21,295 nt of DNA, taken from Cudoniella acicularis. Lineage: Eukaryota > Ascomycota > Leotiomycetes > Helotiales > Helotiaceae. Position 1 is the first letter of the stretch. Every line of letters starts with the position of its first letter. The position numbers and the translations under genes were made by a program. The stretch is taken from the NCBI GenBank assembly GCA_013054445.1, contig JAAMPI010001007.1, forward strand, positions 1 to 21,295. The letters are read 5' to 3'. Below the pieces are notes generated by a model that worked only from the letters and a program-made list of their open reading frames with translations, made no database searches and had not been told where the DNA came from. Below are positions 17,901 to 21,295 of this stretch, in pieces.

Positions 17901-19114
17901 ATGTCCTTACTAACCACCGCCGGGCTTCTCATCCGAGACCACCCATACAACTACACAGTCAACAGCTCCCAAGAATGCACACTAGACACCTGCTCAATCA
18001 CTCAAGCCCAATATCTCTACGACCCCTCACTCTCCGGAAACGCCTTCCTCGCTTCTTTCTTCGGCCTACTTTTAATCTTCCAATTATTCCTAGGAATCTA
18101 TTACAGAACAATCGGATTCTGCATTGCCACCTCAATTGGCTTTGTTCTTGAAATCATCGGATATATTGGGAGGGTTCAGATGCATTTCAATCCTTTCATT
18201 CAACAGCCTTTCATGATGTAAGCTCATCCTCAATCCCCTTTTCTTCAAATTTTGCTTTTCCTTATTTTTTTTTTCCTGACCTTAATTCCCACACAGGGCA
18301 TTAATCTGCGTAACCATCGGCCCAATATTCCTAACCGCAGCCATCTATCTCTGCCTCAGCCGCATCATCGTCGTCTACGGAACACATCTCTCTCGCCTCT
18401 CCCCTGGCACGGTCGCAATCTCCTTCATGGTTTCCGATTTCATTTCCTTGCTGTTACAAGCGGGCGGTGGCGCCGTGGTTGAGATTGCAGATGATTTCTC
18501 CGTCGAACACGTGGGAATTCGCATTATGGTAGCGGGTCTGAGTTTGCAGGTTGTGAGTTTGGGCGTTCTTTTGGCGCTTTGTGTGGATTTTGCTTTCAGG
18601 TGTGTGAAAAATATGAAGGATTTGTCGGATTCGAGGGATCATAAAAGGGTTCGTGGAGCGTTGTTATTTAAGTCTTTCCTTGCTGGTGAGTCGACGGGTA
18701 TTCAACAGGTGGCTGGTTCATTTGCTGATTTGATAAAGGACTTCTTTTGGCTACCGTTGCTATCCTTGTGCGCTCGACTTATAGGATCTTTGAATTGTCG
18801 GGTGGATTCCATGGCACGCTTTGGAATGACCAAGTGGATTTCAGTAAGTAGATTTGATGAACAACTTTTCTGTTCTTGCAGATTTTTGATTTATTGATAT
18901 GACGTTTAAATTCACGGATCATTCTTCTTGCTTGTAAACTTGCCTGACCCAGGAATGCTGATTCCTGAGTTTTCTAGTGGTACTGGATGGAACAATGGTT
19001 GCACTAGCAGGCCTTTGCCTAACTGTCTTCCATCCTGGGATTGCATTTCATGGATATTGGGAAACAGCAGACTACAAAATGAAGGGTAAGAGGTGTTGCG
19101 GTCATGGAGTGTAA
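17901..19114 (+). CDS. RTA1-like seven-transmembrane protein (four exons)
   Basis: Exons 17901-18217, 18297-18685, 18739-18843 and 18978-19114 join into one 315-aa frame. Introns are 79, 53, 72-class and longer in pattern: specifically 79, 53 and 134 nt, with donors GTAAGC, GTGAGT and GTAAGT, and GCTGAT branch sites in the last two. The acceptor for the last intron is TTTTCTAG, the only one that keeps frame and gives DFMVLDGTMV, the usual family block. Seven hydrophobic segments fit the RTA1/RTM1 lipid-translocating exporter family. Landmarks are [10 protein letters not shown] before segment 1, [17 protein letters not shown] (segment 4), [13 protein letters not shown] after segment 6, and LTVFHPG at the end of segment 7. 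Two N-glycosylation sequons (NYT, NSS) lie in the N-terminal outside tail. Yeast relatives are stress-inducible and linked to 7-aminocholesterol resistance (Rta1) and sphingoid-base export (Rsb1). A GTAAGA near 19085 could start a further intron and change the last few residues. Confidence 0.92.
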
Positions 19115-19367
19115 TTCGAAAGCGTTTGAAGGGCCATTGGAGATGGAATGTAATGTCTTTTGATGCATGTTTGGACGTTGAGAGAGCAAGACCGGGTAGC
19201 TGGTAGCTGTTAATTTATTTTGGAATACGTGGAGTTAGAGGGCTATATTGTCAAGCTTTATAGCTTGCAATCTACCAACCACAGCTTACTATTTCTTCTA
19301 TCCACAGCCCCCCTCAATTCCTCTTCATACCCCGCATTTTCTTCTCCACTTATCACCAGCTATAAGC

Positions 19368-19385
19368 GAATACGAACCGACCAAT
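19368..19385 (+). promoter_or_regulatory. 18-bp shared upstream motif, copy 2 (CCAAT-containing)
   Basis: GAATACGAACCGACCAAT, 314 bp upstream of the Zn2Cys6 ATG, matching 17664-17681 at 17 of 18 positions on the same strand. The flanks of the two copies do not match, so this is not simply a larger duplicated block. Confidence 0.45.
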
Positions 19386-19427
19386 TGAGGGGCAGATTAT
19401 TCCGTGCCTGAACTACGACTTTTCCCC

Positions 19428-19454
19428 AAGTGGGCAACTAGCCACTTTTATAAA
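19428..19454. promoter_or_regulatory. Inverted repeat beside a TATA-like box
   Basis: AAGTGG (19428-19433) and CCACTT (19442-19447) face each other across 8 bases and run directly into TTTTATAAAC. This lies about 235 bp upstream of the Zn2Cys6 start. A short dyad at a TATA-like element could be a factor-binding site, but six-base arms arise easily by chance. Confidence 0.25.
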
Positions 19455-19681
19455 CAACCCCATCTACGTTTTCCAAAACTTATAATTGTTGATTTGTACA
19501 TTTTGTGGTGCCTCTTGCTATTGCATTGAAAGGCATTGAATACGAATACGAATACGGCCTACCCCGCCTCCCCTTTTTCCACGCTCATTCCTGGTTGTAA
19601 CTGTGACACTCGCAACTTCCTTGGCTATTGCGACTGAAGAGAGGCAGCAACATCTGGCTAGAGAAATCGCCGATTGGTGCC

Positions 19682-21295
19682 ATGACACGGGCATTTGTCC
19701 CCAGAAAGGGCGCTCCAAAATCTAGAGGAGGGTGCTTCACATGCAAGTAAGTATTGATTTGATGTCTCTGCGCCGAGTCGAATAGGAAAAAGAAAAGTAA
19801 TGATAATCGTGTGTAAAGGGTCAGACGCATAAAGTGTGATGAGACGAGACCTAGTTGCTCCAGGTGTACAAGCACCGGCCGCAAATGTGATGGTTATGCA
19901 GATCAAAGTGGCACCACCATTCTACCAGATCCCAACTCTTCAGCCCTGACAATCAACGATCTTCCAGGCGAGAGTCGACTAGAACGACAAAGTTTCCATT
20001 TCTTCCGTACTTGCACACTCCCAAACATCTCCCTACATTTCGGCTTGCCTCCTTGGGCTCGATTGGCTCTCCAAGCATGCCATTCGGAACCAGCACTGCA
20101 ACACGCAGTAAGTGCTCTCGGTGCTCTTCATGAGCATCTCGAAAGCCAGAGATTCTCCCAAGATATTAGTAGTATATCTAATGAGAACCTCAACATCGAC
20201 TACGCCACACAACAATATACTCGAGCTCTGACCTCCCTGCGCAACATCCTCACAAAGCCTGACAATCGATCAATCGAACTCTCTTTGATCAGCGCCCTTT
20301 TATGCATGTACTACGAGCTTCTACAAGAGAACTTCGAAACCGCACAAGTACATTTGGAGAACTGTTTGAACGTCCTCAATCCATTATTGCCTAGTCAAGG
20401 AAGCTGGCTCACGAACTCCCTGGGGGGCAAGATGCACAAATCAATCAGCATCGACGAGGACATCGTCCAGGAATTCGCCCATCTCGACATCGAAGCATCT
20501 TGCACCCTGGGTAAACGCGCCCCAAGCATGTGCCTAGCAGAAACGACACTCAAAATACCTACTCCATTCATATCCATCAGCCAAGCACGACAACTTCTCT
20601 ACGGACTCACCAGCCAGCTCCATTCATTCATGCGCTACACAGCAGACGAATATAAATCCAAGATCCTTCCAGTTCCACTCCCCACCATCGCCGAAGCAAA
20701 CTTCTTCCAAGCCCGTCTCAAGGAATGGGAATCCTCCTTCTCTTCCTTCCTGAGCAACCCATGCACAAAACTCTCACGCCAAGAACAGCAAGCCGCTAAT
20801 GTTCTTTCGATTCAGGAAAAGGTGACGTACATGAAAGCAGCTACTTGCCTCTACGCCGAAGAAATGATCTTCGATCAATTCGACCAGGAGTTCGAGGAAA
20901 TTCTCTGCCTCGCTGATTATATAATCTATACGATGACTCCTTCCCCAGCGAAGGATGTGTCGTCTTCTTCTTCGATAAATAAAGTGATTTTGACTTTCGA
21001 CATGGGTATCATCGAAGCCCTATTCTGGACTGCAATAAAATGCCGCAGTCCCTCAATCCGTCATCGCGCAATCGATATTCTGCGGAAAGTGACATGGCAA
21101 GAAGGGGTCTGGAACGCGGAGATGATGGTAGCGATGGCGGAGAAGTTTGTGGCGACGGAGGAAGAGGGGGTGGGGTGTATTCAGTGGAGAATTGGGATGG
21201 AGGACGAGCAAATGAGAGTTCCGGAGTGGTGGAGGTTGCATGACCATGGATGGGAGATGAGTTTGAAGAGGAGGAGGACAATTATTAGGGCAGGG
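19682..21295 (+). CDS. Zn2Cys6 transcription factor (3' end beyond the window)
   Basis: Exon 1 is 19682-19746. A 72-nt intron (19747-19818, donor GTAAGT, acceptor TAAAG) splits the zinc cluster after CFTC. Exon 2 is open from 19819 to the window edge, giving at least 514 residues with no stop. The binuclear cluster has Cys18, 21, 28, 35, 38 and 45 (spacing C-x2-C-x6-C-x6-C-x2-C-x6-C), with the basic VRRIKCDETRP loop between the third and fourth cysteines. Such proteins bind CGG-type DNA half-sites in the nucleus. The rest resembles the fungal-specific regulatory region of this class: LALQACHSEPALQHAVSALG (about 93-112) and a helical LISALLCMYYELLQENFETA block. It lies 567 bp downstream of the RTA1-like gene on the same strand and shares an upstream 18-bp motif with it. 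Target genes are unknown. Confidence 0.93.

Larger units (their letters stand above)
19115..19681. other. Intergenic region upstream of the Zn2Cys6 gene
   Basis: About 570 bp between the RTA1-like stop and the Zn2Cys6 ATG. It holds the shared 18-bp CCAAT-containing motif at 19368-19385, an inverted repeat AAGTGG/CCACTT at 19428-19447 next to a TTTATAAA TATA-like box, and a short TACGAA hexamer run near 19541-19556. No gene is supported. Confidence 0.5.

Noticed and set aside
20040..21290. Minus-strand open frames across the Zn2Cys6 gene
   Set aside because: They are antisense to a continuous plus-strand frame with a canonical zinc cluster.

Overview
The window looks like draft nuclear DNA from a filamentous ascomycete (Pezizomycotina). 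Three things point that way. Short GT-AG introns (53-79 nt, with two of 134-142 nt) carry internal CTRAY-like branch sites. The gene families are mostly or wholly fungal: a Zn2Cys6 activator, an RTA1-like membrane protein, a HET domain, a SesA-type domain, 2EXR proteins and a PF11951-type regulator. AT-rich, TpA-rich tracts and CAG/CAA/CGA-to-stop type damage resemble repeat-induced point mutation (RIP). The class cannot be fixed from sequence alone; Leotiomycetes is only a guess.

Layout. 1-1050: AT-rich decayed DNA and no convincing gene. 1051-2169 (-): intact Old Yellow Enzyme-type flavin oxidoreductase. 2803-4616 (-): a six-exon regulator-like gene (PF11951 type) whose exons join into one 474-aa frame. 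5086-5556 (+): a GC-rich unidentified frame broken by two TAG codons. 5557-6491: more decayed AT-rich DNA. 6492-8432 (-): an F-box protein gene with a single in-frame TAG inside the F-box. 8771-9001: a degenerate ~21-bp tandem array. 9166-10997: a complete but dead Fot1/pogo-type DNA transposon with 50-bp inverted termini, a TA duplication and a stop-riddled transposase on the minus strand. 11214-12148 (+): a 2EXR-family gene with a frameshift. 12506-15397 (-): the remains of a large gene that fuses a SesA-type domain to a HET domain. 15782-16901 (+): a second 2EXR gene, open through its conserved part. 17901-19114 (+): an intact four-exon RTA1-like gene. 19682 to the right edge (+): an intact but window-truncated Zn2Cys6 transcription factor.

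How it fits together. The middle (about 6.5-16.9 kb) is an accessory region: a transposon, a satellite-like array, and decaying F-box, 2EXR and HET genes of the kind found at fungal incompatibility or innate-immunity loci. The outer genes (oxidoreductase, PF11951 type, RTA1, Zn2Cys6) are intact. The most notable observations are the SesA-HET fusion between two 2EXR paralogues, the RIP-like nonsense changes in genes on both sides of the dead transposon, and an 18-bp CCAAT-containing motif (17/18 identical) upstream of both the RTA1-like gene and the adjacent Zn2Cys6 gene. All gene calls come from reading translations and recalled family motifs; no database search was run.
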